Source: Chitinophaga sp. XS-30 (GTDB taxonomy: Bacteria > Bacteroidota > Bacteroidia > Chitinophagales > Chitinophagaceae). Taken from it: a DNA stretch of 64,000 nucleotides. Below the pieces are notes generated by a model. That model ran no database searches, had not been told where the DNA came from, and saw nothing but the letters and a program-made list of their open reading frames with translations. Location: the NCBI RefSeq assembly GCF_008086345.1, contig NZ_CP043006.1, positions 5,941,001-6,005,000 of the forward strand, read 5' to 3'. A program made the position numbers and the translations under genes. This document shows positions 8,721-16,985 of the stretch, one piece after another (the stretch's first letter is position 1; each line of letters begins with the position of its first letter).

Positions 8721-8745
8721 ATGAAGTTAGTATTTTTAATGAAGA

Positions 8746-9087
8746 TCAGCTATACAGATCATCATCGTTCTTACGGAAATAGATCTTGTTATCCAGGAAC
8801 TCGTTGGTGGCCTGAATAGCAGAATTGGCCAGTCTTTCGTAGAAACGGGAGATCTCTATCTGCTCTTTGTTCTCGTGCACTTCCTCCAGGTTATCCGTAT
8901 GGCTGGCGAACTCTTCCAGTTTGGAATGCAGTTCCTCCTTTACGGTAATATTGATCTGGTTTGCCCTTTTGGCAATAATGGCAATGGACTCATACAGGTT
9001 ACCGGTTCTGTTCTTGATGTCCGTCGTATTCCTGGTCTCTACCCAGGGATTCATGCTACTGGACAGACTTCTTTTTATCTTGCTCAT
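8746..9087 (-). CDS. rpoZ: DNA-directed RNA polymerase subunit omega (Bacteroidetes type)
   Basis: 113 residues. Small subunit that helps fold and hold the beta' subunit of RNA polymerase. The omega core is visible as TRNTTDIKNRTGNLYESIAI followed by IAKRANQIN, the Bacteroidetes form of the family, with a longer C-terminus. With the ATG at 9087 the gene overlaps the end of bamD by 32 bases; a second in-frame ATG at 9054 starts just after the bamD stop and cannot be excluded. The order bamD-rpoZ-coaBC is common in this phylum and supports the call. A terminator follows. Confidence 0.85.
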   Translation of the reverse strand: MSKIKRSLSSSMNPWVETRNTTDIKNRTGNLYESIAIIAKRANQINITVKEELHSKLEEFASHTDNLEEVHENKEQIEISRFYERLANSAIQATNEFLDNKIYFRKNDDDLYS

Positions 9088-9889
9088 TTTCCAGGGATTT
9101 AATGTTATTTTTTGCTAAGTTATAATATTTTTCGGCATCATCCTTCAATTTGCTGGAAGGATAGCGGTCCGTAAACTCCAGGTATTCGTTCACCACGGTC
9201 TCGTAACGCTCTTTCTGCCGGGGCAGGATGCTGTTCTTGGCGTACAGGTAGTAGGCTTTGATGGCCATATACTTGTAATTATCGCTTTTATCCGAATCCG
9301 GGTAAGACCTCATCAGGCTCTGGAAGGAAACGCCGGCGGATTTGTAGTGCCCGAGGTTGTAATACAGCTCGGCGGCATTGAAATCCTTCTTTTCCAGCTT
9401 GCGGCGCAGCAGTTCTATCACCACATTGGCCTCGGCGGTCTTGTCCGAATTGGGATAAGAGTTGATATACGTTTGCATGGCGGAAATCGCCTTCATGGTA
9501 TTCGTCTGGTCCAGCGGCACCTTCGGGGAGAGCTTGTAATAGCAATATGCCTGCTGGTAGTCTACCTCCATGGCACGGGGACTGCTGGGCAGTGCTTCCA
9601 GGTAATTCTTGAAATGGAAGGCCGCCTGCGTATAGTCCCGCAGGTAGAAAGAGCAATAAGCGTACTTGTAATAAAGGCCTTCGAACTTCTCGGTGCCTTT
9701 AAAGATAGGAATCAGTTCCTCATACAGCGTCTGCGCCATCTGGTACTTCTTCTTTTCGTACATTTTGTCCGCATACGCCAGTTTCTGTTCCAGGTCGTTG
9801 CTTTTTTCGATGCGCCTCAGTTCCCGGTTACAGGAAGCAGCGCCAGCCAGAATAGCCAAAAGGCCAGTGTATAAGAGAATTTTCCTCAT
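9056..9889 (-). CDS. bamD: Outer membrane assembly lipoprotein BamD (YfiO family)
   Basis: 277 residues from the ATG at 9889; this start places the lipoprotein signal (MRKILLYTG.., lipobox AASC, Cys20) at the N-terminus, while an upstream in-frame start at 9922 would lie above the likely promoter. The mature protein is an array of TPR helices: MAQTLYEELIPIFKGTE, YTQAAFHFKNYLEALPSS, and a last repeat ending FTDRYPSSKLKDDAEKYYN, the YfiO signature. BamD is the essential lipoprotein partner of BamA in inserting beta-barrel proteins into the outer membrane. It overlaps rpoZ. An exact TAnnTTTG element lies 12 bases before the ATG. Confidence 0.9.
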   Translation of the reverse strand: MRKILLYTGLLAILAGAASCNRELRRIEKSNDLEQKLAYADKMYEKKKYQMAQTLYEELIPIFKGTEKFEGLYYKYAYCSFYLRDYTQAAFHFKNYLEALPSSPRAMEVDYQQAYCYYKLSPKVPLDQTNTMKAISAMQTYINSYPNSDKTAEANVVIELLRRKLEKKDFNAAELYYNLGHYKSAGVSFQSLMRSYPDSDKSDNYKYMAIKAYYLYAKNSILPRQKERYETVVNEYLEFTDRYPSSKLKDDAEKYYNLAKNNIKSLENEQDKKKSVQ

Positions 9890-9900
9890 AAAAAGAATCG

Positions 9901-9908
9901 CAAAGGTA
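9901..9908 (-). promoter_or_regulatory. Candidate -7 element of the bamD promoter
   Basis: Reads TACCTTTG on the minus strand, an exact match to the Bacteroidetes TAnnTTTG element. Transcription would start only a few bases before the bamD ATG, giving a near-leaderless message. No TTTG box is found at the ideal 19-21 base spacing. Confidence 0.5.
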
Positions 9909-10042
9909 CGAATTAAACGCAAATATTAATAAAGCGGAAGAAAGCGCCCGTTAAAGTTTTGCAAAAATGGCCGGATGCGGGGTTTATACCGGCAGACCGG
10001 CCGAACATCCGGCTGCAAGTCCGCCTGCTAGCACTCGCAGGA

Positions 10043-10164
10043 TTATCAACATTTTTACTCACACTACTAACATTTTATCCACATAACAATATCAACTATC
10101 CACATCCCCTTTCACATTCCGACCCTGCAACCCAATATACGCCCCATAATTCTCCTGTGGAAAA
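10043..10164. promoter_or_regulatory. Cluster of DnaA-box-like sites between bamD and mraZ
   Basis: The 359 bases between bamD and mraZ hold no convincing gene. They contain one perfect DnaA box, TTATCCACA at 10075-10083, and three one-mismatch sites: TTATCAACA at 10043, CTATCCACA at 10096 and, on the other strand, TTTTCCACA (10156-10164). The first three share orientation and are spaced 32 and 21 bases apart, close to whole helical turns. An AT-rich stretch (about 10161-10190) follows. This could be a DnaA-controlled promoter region or part of a replication origin; neither is proven. Confidence 0.5.
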
Positions 10165-10192
10165 AATATATAATGCATTTTTTCGGTTAAAA

Positions 10193-10217
10193 GTGGGAAA
10201 AAGTGTTATTTTGTGTT
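10193..10217 (+). promoter_or_regulatory. MraZ operator: three phased GTGKK repeats
   Basis: GTGGG at 10193, GTGTT at 10203 and GTGTT at 10213 recur with exact 10-base period, 32 bases before the mraZ ATG. MraZ proteins are known to bind tandem repeats of this kind in their own promoter, so this is a likely autoregulatory site for the dcw cluster. A weak -7 match (TTATTTTG, 10206-10213) overlaps the repeats. Confidence 0.7.
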
Positions 10218-10248
10218 AGAAAATGGAAATCAAGTACTAATTCGAAAC

Positions 10249-10719
10249 ATGACAGGCTTTCTTGGTGAATATGAAGCAACGCTGGACGCAAAAGGACGCT
10301 TCCTGCTCCCTGCCGGTTTTAAACGGCAGATAGCAGAAAGTGCGGGCAACCAGTTCGTGCTGAACCGCGGTTTCGAAAAGTGCCTGACACTGTACCCGAT
10401 GAACGAGTGGCAGCCTATCCAGGAAAAGATCGCCAAGTTGAATGATTTTGATCCGAAAGTTAGGGAATTCCGCCGCTATTTTCTCAATGGTGCAACCATC
10501 CTGGAGCTGGACAGCGCCGGCAGGCTCAACATACCGAAGAACCTGATGGCGCATGCAGGGCTGGATAAAGATATCGTGCTGGCATCCGCAAACAACAAGA
10601 TCGAAATTTGGGATAAAAGTAAGTACCAGGAGTTCTTTGATAATTTTTCACCGGAAGACTTCAGCAGCCTGGCGCAACAGGTTATGTCAGGAGAGTCGCC
10701 AATCCCGGGAGGATTGTAA
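10249..10719 (+). CDS. mraZ: Transcriptional regulator MraZ
   Basis: 156 residues from the ATG at 10249 (MTGFLGEYEATLDAKGRFLL); an earlier in-frame TTG at 10213 lies inside the operator repeats and is unlikely. Two SpoVT-AbrB swapped-hairpin repeats are visible: residues about 5-50, with the DAKGRFLLPAGFKR core, and about 75-125, with the matching LDSAGRLNIPKNL core. MraZ binds repeats at its own promoter and dampens the division and cell wall cluster. It is the first gene of the dcw operon, 9 bases before rsmH. Confidence 0.93.
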   Translation: MTGFLGEYEATLDAKGRFLLPAGFKRQIAESAGNQFVLNRGFEKCLTLYPMNEWQPIQEKIAKLNDFDPKVREFRRYFLNGATILELDSAGRLNIPKNLMAHAGLDKDIVLASANNKIEIWDKSKYQEFFDNFSPEDFSSLAQQVMSGESPIPGGL

Positions 10720-10728
10720 ACGAGGCAT

Positions 10729-11637
10729 ATGGAAACATCACCATACCATCAGCCCGTCCTGCTCCACGAAGTTGTGGAGCATTTACATATCCGGCCGGAC
10801 GGCATCTATGTGGATGCCACTTTCGGCGGCGGCGGACATTCCCGCGCCATACTCGCGCAGCTCGGCCCACAGGGCAGGCTGATCGTGTTTGACCAGGACG
10901 AGGACGCATGGCGTAACCGGATCGCGGACGACAGGGTAACCTTCATCCGGGAGAACTTCCGCCACCTCCATCGCTTCCTGAAGCTGCACAAAGCCCTGGA
11001 AGCGGATGGCATTCTGGCGGACCTCGGCGTTTCCTCCCATCAGTTCGATACCGGTGAGCGGGGATTCTCCACCCGGTTCGATGGCAACCTGGATATGCGC
11101 ATGGACACCCGCAACGCCCTCACGGCAGCGGACATCCTGCAAACCTATCCGGAAAAGCGCCTGCTGCAACTGTTCCAGGACTACGGGGAAGTCACCAACT
11201 CCCGCACCCTGGCCAAAACGATCGTACAGCTGCGCAAGGCACATCCGCTCCGGACCATCAGCGAATTCAAGTCACTGATACAGCCCATCGTAAAAGGCAA
11301 CCCTGCCAAATACCTGGCCCAGGTGTTCCAGGCCCTCCGCATCGAAGTGAATGACGAACTGGGCGCCCTGAAAGACCTGCTCATACAGGCTCAACAGGCG
11401 CTCAAACCGGGAGGCAGACTGGCCATCATCACCTTCCACTCACTGGAAGACAGGCTGGTGAAGAACTATATGAAAGCTGGCAGTTTCGATACCACGGATG
11501 AAAATCCCTACAGCTTCGAAACCCCGGCAAAGCTATTCCGGCTGGTGACCAAAAAACCGGTAACCGCCACAGCTGCTGAACTGAAAGCCAACCCGCGGAG
11601 CAGAAGCGCAAAACTGCGGGTAGCAGAAAAAATATAG
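10729..11637 (+). CDS. rsmH: 16S rRNA (cytosine1402-N4)-methyltransferase RsmH
   Basis: 302 residues. Uses S-adenosylmethionine to methylate N4 of C1402 in 16S rRNA, tuning the ribosomal P site. The start YHQPVLLHEVVEHL is typical, followed by the SAM-binding VDATFGGGGHSRAIL motif (residues 26-40), FDQDEDAW, and ILADLGVSSHQFD near 95. The C-terminus holds ITFHSLEDRLVKNYM, another family hallmark. A purine-rich CGAGG lies 3 bases before the ATG. Second gene of the dcw cluster; the 65-base gap to ftsL is small and shows no terminator. Confidence 0.96.
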   Translation: METSPYHQPVLLHEVVEHLHIRPDGIYVDATFGGGGHSRAILAQLGPQGRLIVFDQDEDAWRNRIADDRVTFIRENFRHLHRFLKLHKALEADGILADLGVSSHQFDTGERGFSTRFDGNLDMRMDTRNALTAADILQTYPEKRLLQLFQDYGEVTNSRTLAKTIVQLRKAHPLRTISEFKSLIQPIVKGNPAKYLAQVFQALRIEVNDELGALKDLLIQAQQALKPGGRLAIITFHSLEDRLVKNYMKAGSFDTTDENPYSFETPAKLFRLVTKKPVTATAAELKANPRSRSAKLRVAEKI

Positions 11638-11702
11638 CCGGAAACGTTACGTCCATCCTATACCCTGTTTTACCGAACGCATTAATATTCAAATCTTAGC
11701 AC

Positions 11703-12068
11703 GTGTCGCAGGAAGAAGAAAAGGATATAAACGAAACTGCCGCAGCATCTCTGCCCCAGGAACCCAGAAAAGAATGGCGCCTGCGGATCAACTACCGGTT
11801 GATCACGCAAAACCTGTCCTTCCTGCTCTTCCTGGCATTCGTGGCCCTGGTGTACATCGCCAACAGCCACCTCGCGGAAAAGAAAGTACGGCGCATCAAC
11901 AAACTCAGCCGGGAGATCAGGGAACTGAAATGGGAATACCTGAGCGTAAAAAGCGAGCTGATGTTCCGGAGCAAACTGAGCGAAGTCAGCAAAGCGGTGG
12001 AACCATTGGGACTGAAAGAGCTGAACACCCCCCCGCAACGGATAGAGGTGAAACAAACGGAGCAATAA
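11703..12068 (+). CDS. ftsL: FtsL-like cell division protein
   Basis: 121 residues, GTG start. Bitopic architecture: about 35 charged cytoplasmic residues, one membrane segment (FLLFLAFVALVYIANSHL, about 41-58), then a coiled-coil-like heptad stretch (KVRRINKLSREIRELKWEYL). This architecture and the position between rsmH and ftsI identify it as FtsL, which with FtsQ and FtsB links early divisome proteins to FtsW-FtsI. FtsL sequences are poorly conserved, so the call rests on topology and context. The N-terminal tail is long for the family. Confidence 0.85.
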   Translation: MSQEEEKDINETAAASLPQEPRKEWRLRINYRLITQNLSFLLFLAFVALVYIANSHLAEKKVRRINKLSREIRELKWEYLSVKSELMFRSKLSEVSKAVEPLGLKELNTPPQRIEVKQTEQ

Positions 12069-12102
12069 TTTATAATCAAGATATAAACTGACTAACCCGG
12101 CA

Positions 12103-14205
12103 ATGGAGATCAAAAAAGACATACTATGGCGTGCGTACCTGTGCTTTATCGGCATGGCGCTCTTCGCTGTGGCTATCCTTGCCAGGGTCTTCTTCATCCA
12201 GCATGTGGAAGGCGATTACTGGCGGAGCATGTCGGACAGTCTGCATACCGCTTATATGGACCTGGATGCGGACCGCGGCACCATCTACTCCGAAGAAGGC
12301 CGTATGCTCTCCACCTCCATCCCCTACTTTGATATACGCATCGATTTCAGAGCGGATGGCCTCCTGGACAAAAAAGAAGACGTTTTCAAAAAGAATGTGG
12401 ATTCGCTTTCCGTTTGCCTCGCCAACCTTTTCCGGGACCGCTCTGCCGCCGCATACAAAAGAACGCTGCAGGAAGGCTACCGCAACCGGGACCGCTATTT
12501 CCTCCTGAAGAAAGAAGTGAAGTTCGATGAATACCAGGCCATGCGCAATTTTCCGTTGTTCCGCCTCGGGCGCAACAAAAGCGGGTTCATCGCGGAAACG
12601 AAGAACAAGCGCATCAATCCCTTCAAACTGCTCGCCAACCGCACCATCGGCCTCGCCCGTGCAAACGCACAGAACGTAGGCCTGGAAAGGACATACGACG
12701 ATCAGCTGAACGGCATTACCGGAAAACGCCTCATGCGCCGCATTGCGGGCGGTACCTATATGCCGGTGGAAGGATATGACATCGAACCGGAGAACGGCAA
12801 AGACATCATCTCCACCCTGGACGTGAATATGCAGGACATTGCCGAGAACGCGCTTATGAACATGATGGTGCAGAACCAGGCAGAGCACGGCACCTGCATC
12901 CTGATGGAAGTAAAGACCGGCAAGATCAAAGCCATCGCCAACCTGGGCCGTCAAAAAGACGGCAGCTACTGGGAAGATATGAACTACGCCCTGCAGGTAG
13001 GCGAACCGGGCTCCACCTTCAAGCTGGCTACCATGATCGCCGTGCTGGAAGACGGGTTCGTGACGCCGAACACCACGGTAGACCTGAACTACGGCACCTG
13101 GAGAATAGGTCGCAGAACAGTGTATGATTCCGAGCCGCACCGTTTTACCACCGTGTCCGTCAAAAAAGCTTTCGAACGCAGCTCGAACGTAGGCATGGCA
13201 AAGCTGGCGTACCAATATTATTACAAGAAGCCGAATGACTTCGCCGCCCATTTCTCCCGGCTGCGCCTGAACGAAAGAACAGGCATCGACCTGGTAGGCG
13301 AAGGCAGACCGGTGATCAAGACCACCGAATCCCGCACATGGAGCGCCACCACGCTACCCTGGATGGCTTTCGGGTATGAAGTATTGCAAAGCCCGCTGCA
13401 AACAGCCATGCTGTACAACGCAGTGGCCAACAACGGAAAAATGATGCGGCCATACCTCGTGAACGCGATCATGGAATACGGCAAACCGGTGAAAGCATTT
13501 GAACCGGTGGTACTGATGGACAGCATCTGCTCTTCCCGCACACTCGCCCAGCTAAGGGATATGCTGGAAGGGGTAGTGCTGAACGGTACGGCCACCAAGC
13601 TGCAAACGCCCTACTACCGCATTGCCGGTAAAACAGGCACTGCGCTCGTAGCCAATGGCAACCGGGGGTATGCGGACAAGATCTACCAATCCTCCTTCGC
13701 CGGGTACTTCCCTGCCGATGATCCGCAGTACACCTGCGTGGTCGTGATCAAGAACAGGCCGCATGCGGCGAAGTTCTACGGCGGTACAGTAGCCGGACCG
13801 GTGTTCCGGGAAGTGGCGGATAAATTATATGCCCTCGCCGTACAAAAGCCCAGGCCCGTTCGCGGCACACCCGGGCTGGATACGCTGATGGCCATGAAAG
13901 GCGGCAAGGGCAGCGAATGGAAAAGCATTGTTCAGGCGCTGAACCTGCCCTGGCAGGGGAGTTTGACCAGTTCCAACTGGGTGCGCCCGGAAATAAAAGA
14001 TAAAAAGGTCAGCTTCCGGAGCCTGGAACAAGGGCCCGGCATTGTACCGGATGTGAAGGGAATGGGGCTGAAGGATGCGCTTTACCTGCTGGAAAACGCA
14101 GGCCTGCGCGTTGTGATCAGGGGAGCGGGAAAAGTTTCCGCACAATCCCTGGCCGGTGGAAGCCGTATCAATAAAGAACAAACGATCATCATAGAACTAA
14201 GCTGA
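12103..14205 (+). CDS. ftsI: Division-specific penicillin-binding protein with PASTA domain
   Basis: 700 residues. Septal peptidoglycan transpeptidase. One N-terminal membrane anchor (about 10-32), a dimerisation domain, then the transpeptidase domain with all three catalytic motifs: S304-T-F-K307 (nucleophile Ser304), S360-S-N362 and K510-T-G512. The C-terminal 60 residues form a single PASTA domain (IVPDVKGMGLKDALYLLENAGL), common in Bacteroidetes FtsI but absent in E. coli. It works with FtsW, encoded six genes later, as polymerase-crosslinker pair. It follows ftsL by 34 bases. It would be a beta-lactam target. Confidence 0.95.
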   Translation: MEIKKDILWRAYLCFIGMALFAVAILARVFFIQHVEGDYWRSMSDSLHTAYMDLDADRGTIYSEEGRMLSTSIPYFDIRIDFRADGLLDKKEDVFKKNVDSLSVCLANLFRDRSAAAYKRTLQEGYRNRDRYFLLKKEVKFDEYQAMRNFPLFRLGRNKSGFIAETKNKRINPFKLLANRTIGLARANAQNVGLERTYDDQLNGITGKRLMRRIAGGTYMPVEGYDIEPENGKDIISTLDVNMQDIAENALMNMMVQNQAEHGTCILMEVKTGKIKAIANLGRQKDGSYWEDMNYALQVGEPGSTFKLATMIAVLEDGFVTPNTTVDLNYGTWRIGRRTVYDSEPHRFTTVSVKKAFERSSNVGMAKLAYQYYYKKPNDFAAHFSRLRLNERTGIDLVGEGRPVIKTTESRTWSATTLPWMAFGYEVLQSPLQTAMLYNAVANNGKMMRPYLVNAIMEYGKPVKAFEPVVLMDSICSSRTLAQLRDMLEGVVLNGTATKLQTPYYRIAGKTGTALVANGNRGYADKIYQSSFAGYFPADDPQYTCVVVIKNRPHAAKFYGGTVAGPVFREVADKLYALAVQKPRPVRGTPGLDTLMAMKGGKGSEWKSIVQALNLPWQGSLTSSNWVRPEIKDKKVSFRSLEQGPGIVPDVKGMGLKDALYLLENAGLRVVIRGAGKVSAQSLAGGSRINKEQTIIIELS

Positions 14206-14246
14206 TGGAACGGACAACTCGTTCCTCTGCTCAACAACAATAATGA

Positions 14247-15713
14247 ATGTTATCACTGCGGGAAATATTATATAATGTCAACATCCTGGCCGTGCAGGGC
14301 AATACCGATATTGCCGTGCGCGCTTTGAGCATAGACTCCCGGCAGATCCAGGCCGGCGATGCGTTCATTGCCATCCGGGGCGCTGCCGCAGACGGTCACC
14401 AGTTCATCGCCAAAGCCATCACACAGGGCGCAGCGGCAGTGATCTGCGAATCCCTGCCGGATACCCTGTCTCCCGAAGTATGTTATGTGCAGGTGAGCAA
14501 CAGCGCGCAATCCGGCGGCATCATGGCCGGCAACTTCTATGATAACCCCTCCCGGAAACTGCAACTGGTGGGCATTACGGGCACCAACGGCAAAACCACC
14601 ATCGCCACGCTGATGTTCCGTTTGTTTAGCGGGCTGGGCTATCGCTGCGGCCTGTTATCCACCGTTCAGAACCAGATAGGCGATACCGTTATACCGGCTA
14701 CCCACACCACACCGGATGCTGTCAGCCTCAACGCGCTGCTGGCGAACATGGTGGAACAGGGATGTACATATGCCTTTATGGAAGTAAGCTCCCATGCCGT
14801 GCATCAGCAACGCATAGCGGGCCTGAAATTCTCCGGGGGCATTTTCTCGAATATCACGCATGATCACCTGGACTACCACAAGACCTTCGATGAATACATC
14901 CGTGTAAAAAAAGCCTTCTTCGACGGGCTGCCCGCTGATGCATTTGCGCTGGTGAACCTGGACGACAAGCGGGGCAACGTGATGCTGCAGAATACCAAAG
15001 CCCGTAAAGCCACTTACAGCCTGCGCAGTATGGCGGATTTCAAGGGAAAGATACTGGAGAACAACCTCACCGGCCTGGTCATGCATATCGCGGAAAGGGA
15101 AGTGCATTTCCGCCTCATCGGTGAATTCAACGCATACAACATACTGGCGGTGTACGGCGCGGCTGTGCTGCTGGGTGTGGATAAAGACGAAGCACTGGCT
15201 ATCCTCAGCGCTAGTCAAGGAGCGGAAGGCCGTTTTGATTACTTCATTTCGCCAAAAGAGCGCGTCATCGGTATTGTTGACTATGCACACACCCCTGACG
15301 CATTGCTGAATGTGCTCGCTACGATAAAGAACCTCCGGCAGGGAAATGGCCAGGTGATCACCGTAGTAGGCTGCGGCGGCGACAGGGATACCGCCAAACG
15401 GCCGGTAATGGCCGAAGTAGCGGCAGAACACAGCGACAAGGTGATCTTCACCTCGGACAATCCGCGGACCGAAGATCCCGCCGCTATCATCCACCAGATG
15501 GAAGCCGGCGTGCCGGTCCATCAACGGAAAAAGACCATTTCCATCGCAGACCGCAGGGAGGCCATCAAGACCGCCTGCAGTTTCGCCGGACAGGAAGATA
15601 TCATCCTCGTTGCCGGTAAAGGACATGAAAAATACCAGGATATCAACGGTGTCAAACACCCGTTCGACGATAAAAAAGTGCTGGAAGAAATGCTGGTGAT
15701 GCTGGAAAAATAA
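14247..15713 (+). CDS. murE: UDP-MurNAc-L-Ala-D-Glu:meso-diaminopimelate ligase
   Basis: 488 residues. ATP-dependent cytoplasmic ligase that adds the third stem-peptide residue to the peptidoglycan precursor. The P-loop GITGTNGKTT (about 109-118) and the central EVSSHAVHQQRIAGL block are clear. The motif SDNPRTEDP near residue 407 is the DNPR signature of enzymes using meso-diaminopimelate rather than lysine. An overlapping ATG at 14243 is out of frame; the ATG at 14247 gives the normal start MLSLREILYNV. It lies between ftsI and mraY. Confidence 0.96.
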   Translation: MLSLREILYNVNILAVQGNTDIAVRALSIDSRQIQAGDAFIAIRGAAADGHQFIAKAITQGAAAVICESLPDTLSPEVCYVQVSNSAQSGGIMAGNFYDNPSRKLQLVGITGTNGKTTIATLMFRLFSGLGYRCGLLSTVQNQIGDTVIPATHTTPDAVSLNALLANMVEQGCTYAFMEVSSHAVHQQRIAGLKFSGGIFSNITHDHLDYHKTFDEYIRVKKAFFDGLPADAFALVNLDDKRGNVMLQNTKARKATYSLRSMADFKGKILENNLTGLVMHIAEREVHFRLIGEFNAYNILAVYGAAVLLGVDKDEALAILSASQGAEGRFDYFISPKERVIGIVDYAHTPDALLNVLATIKNLRQGNGQVITVVGCGGDRDTAKRPVMAEVAAEHSDKVIFTSDNPRTEDPAAIIHQMEAGVPVHQRKKTISIADRREAIKTACSFAGQEDIILVAGKGHEKYQDINGVKHPFDDKKVLEEMLVMLEK

Positions 15714-15731
15714 TCAAGGAGAGATCACGAT

Positions 15732-16985
15732 ATGTTATACTACCTGTTCAACTACTTAAAAACGGAATTCAACTACACCGGCACCGGCATGTGGCAGTAC
15801 ATCACATTCCGCGTAACAATGGCCCTGCTGCTGTCGCTCGTGATCTCCCTGCTGCTGGGCAAGACGATCGTGCGATACCTGCAGCGCAAGCAGATCGGTG
15901 AAGTGATCCGGGACCTCGGCCTCGCCGGTGAGCACAGCAAGAAGGGCACTCCCACCATGGGCGGCCTTATCATTCTCGCTGCCATGGTGATCCCTACCCT
16001 GCTGTTCGCCCGGGTCATGAACGTGTACATTCTGCTGATCCTGCTCTGCACCATCTGGCTGGGCATCATCGGTTTTATCGACGATTATATCAAAGTATTC
16101 AAAAAGAATAAAGAAGGGCTGGCCGGCAGGTTCAAGATACTGGGCCAGGTGGGCCTCGGCATTATCGTTGGCTCTACCCTCTACTTTAATGAAAACGTAG
16201 TGATCTCCCGGGAAATAATGAACGGCAAAAAGCTCTCCCCATCCGAAGTGGTGGTTCGCAGCAGCGAGCGGGTAACGCAGGACGGACAAAGGTTCGTGGA
16301 CGTAAAAACGCCTATCACCACCATCCCCTTCGTTAAAAATCACGAGTTCAACTATTCAAAGCTGATTTCCTGGATGGGGCCTGGCGCGGAGAAATACACC
16401 TTCATCCTCTACATCCTGATCGTCATCCTGATCATTACCGCCGTATCCAATGGCGCCAATCTCACGGACGGGCTGGATGGTCTGGCAACGGGCGTCTCCG
16501 CCGTCATCGGTATCTGTCTTGGCATTTTTACCTATGTGAGCGGCAACATCCAGTTTGCGGAGTACCTGAATATCATGTACATCCCCAATCTGGGCGAGCT
16601 GTCCATTTTCATCGCCGCATTTGTGGGCGCATGCGTAGGCTTCCTCTGGTACAATGCCTACCCCGCTCAGGTATTTATGGGCGATACCGGCAGCCTGGCC
16701 CTCGGCGGTATCATCGCATCTCTCGCCATTATCATCCGGAAAGAACTGCTGATCCCCATTTTCTGCGGCATCTTCCTGGTAGAGAATTTAAGCGTCATGA
16801 TACAGGTATCCTATTTCAAATACACGAAAAGAAAATACGGTGAAGGCAGAAGGGTGTTCCTCATGAGCCCCCTCCACCATCACTACCAGAAACTGGGGTA
16901 TCATGAAAGCAAGATCGCAGTGCGGTTCTGGATCGTGACGGTGATGTGCGCGGTATTTGCCATTGCAACATTAAAAATGCGCTAG
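15732..16985 (+). CDS. mraY: Phospho-N-acetylmuramoyl-pentapeptide transferase MraY
   Basis: 417 residues, about 60 longer than E. coli MraY. Integral membrane enzyme that moves phospho-MurNAc-pentapeptide to undecaprenyl phosphate, making lipid I. Visible motifs: GLAGEHSKKGTPTMGGLI (58-75), the FIDDYIKVFKKNKEGL block with the catalytic aspartates, NLTDGLDGLA and the C-terminal HHHYQKLGYHESKI. The extra length is a polar insert (about residues 155-215) between membrane segments, a form usual in Bacteroidetes. A good AAGGAG site lies 10 bases before the ATG, rare in this window. The stop overlaps the murD GTG by one base. Confidence 0.96.
   Translation: MLYYLFNYLKTEFNYTGTGMWQYITFRVTMALLLSLVISLLLGKTIVRYLQRKQIGEVIRDLGLAGEHSKKGTPTMGGLIILAAMVIPTLLFARVMNVYILLILLCTIWLGIIGFIDDYIKVFKKNKEGLAGRFKILGQVGLGIIVGSTLYFNENVVISREIMNGKKLSPSEVVVRSSERVTQDGQRFVDVKTPITTIPFVKNHEFNYSKLISWMGPGAEKYTFILYILIVILIITAVSNGANLTDGLDGLATGVSAVIGICLGIFTYVSGNIQFAEYLNIMYIPNLGELSIFIAAFVGACVGFLWYNAYPAQVFMGDTGSLALGGIIASLAIIIRKELLIPIFCGIFLVENLSVMIQVSYFKYTKRKYGEGRRVFLMSPLHHHYQKLGYHESKIAVRFWIVTVMCAVFAIATLKMR

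Noticed and set aside
10043..10190. Calling the DnaA-box cluster a replication origin outright
   Set aside because: Only one box is perfect, dnaA is not adjacent, and the minus-strand rRNA and nuo operons would be transcribed against a fork leaving this point. Kept as an open finding instead.
9959..10219. Small open frame of 86 codons before mraZ
   Set aside because: It overlaps the DnaA-box cluster and the MraZ operator, has low-complexity composition and no recognisable start context.
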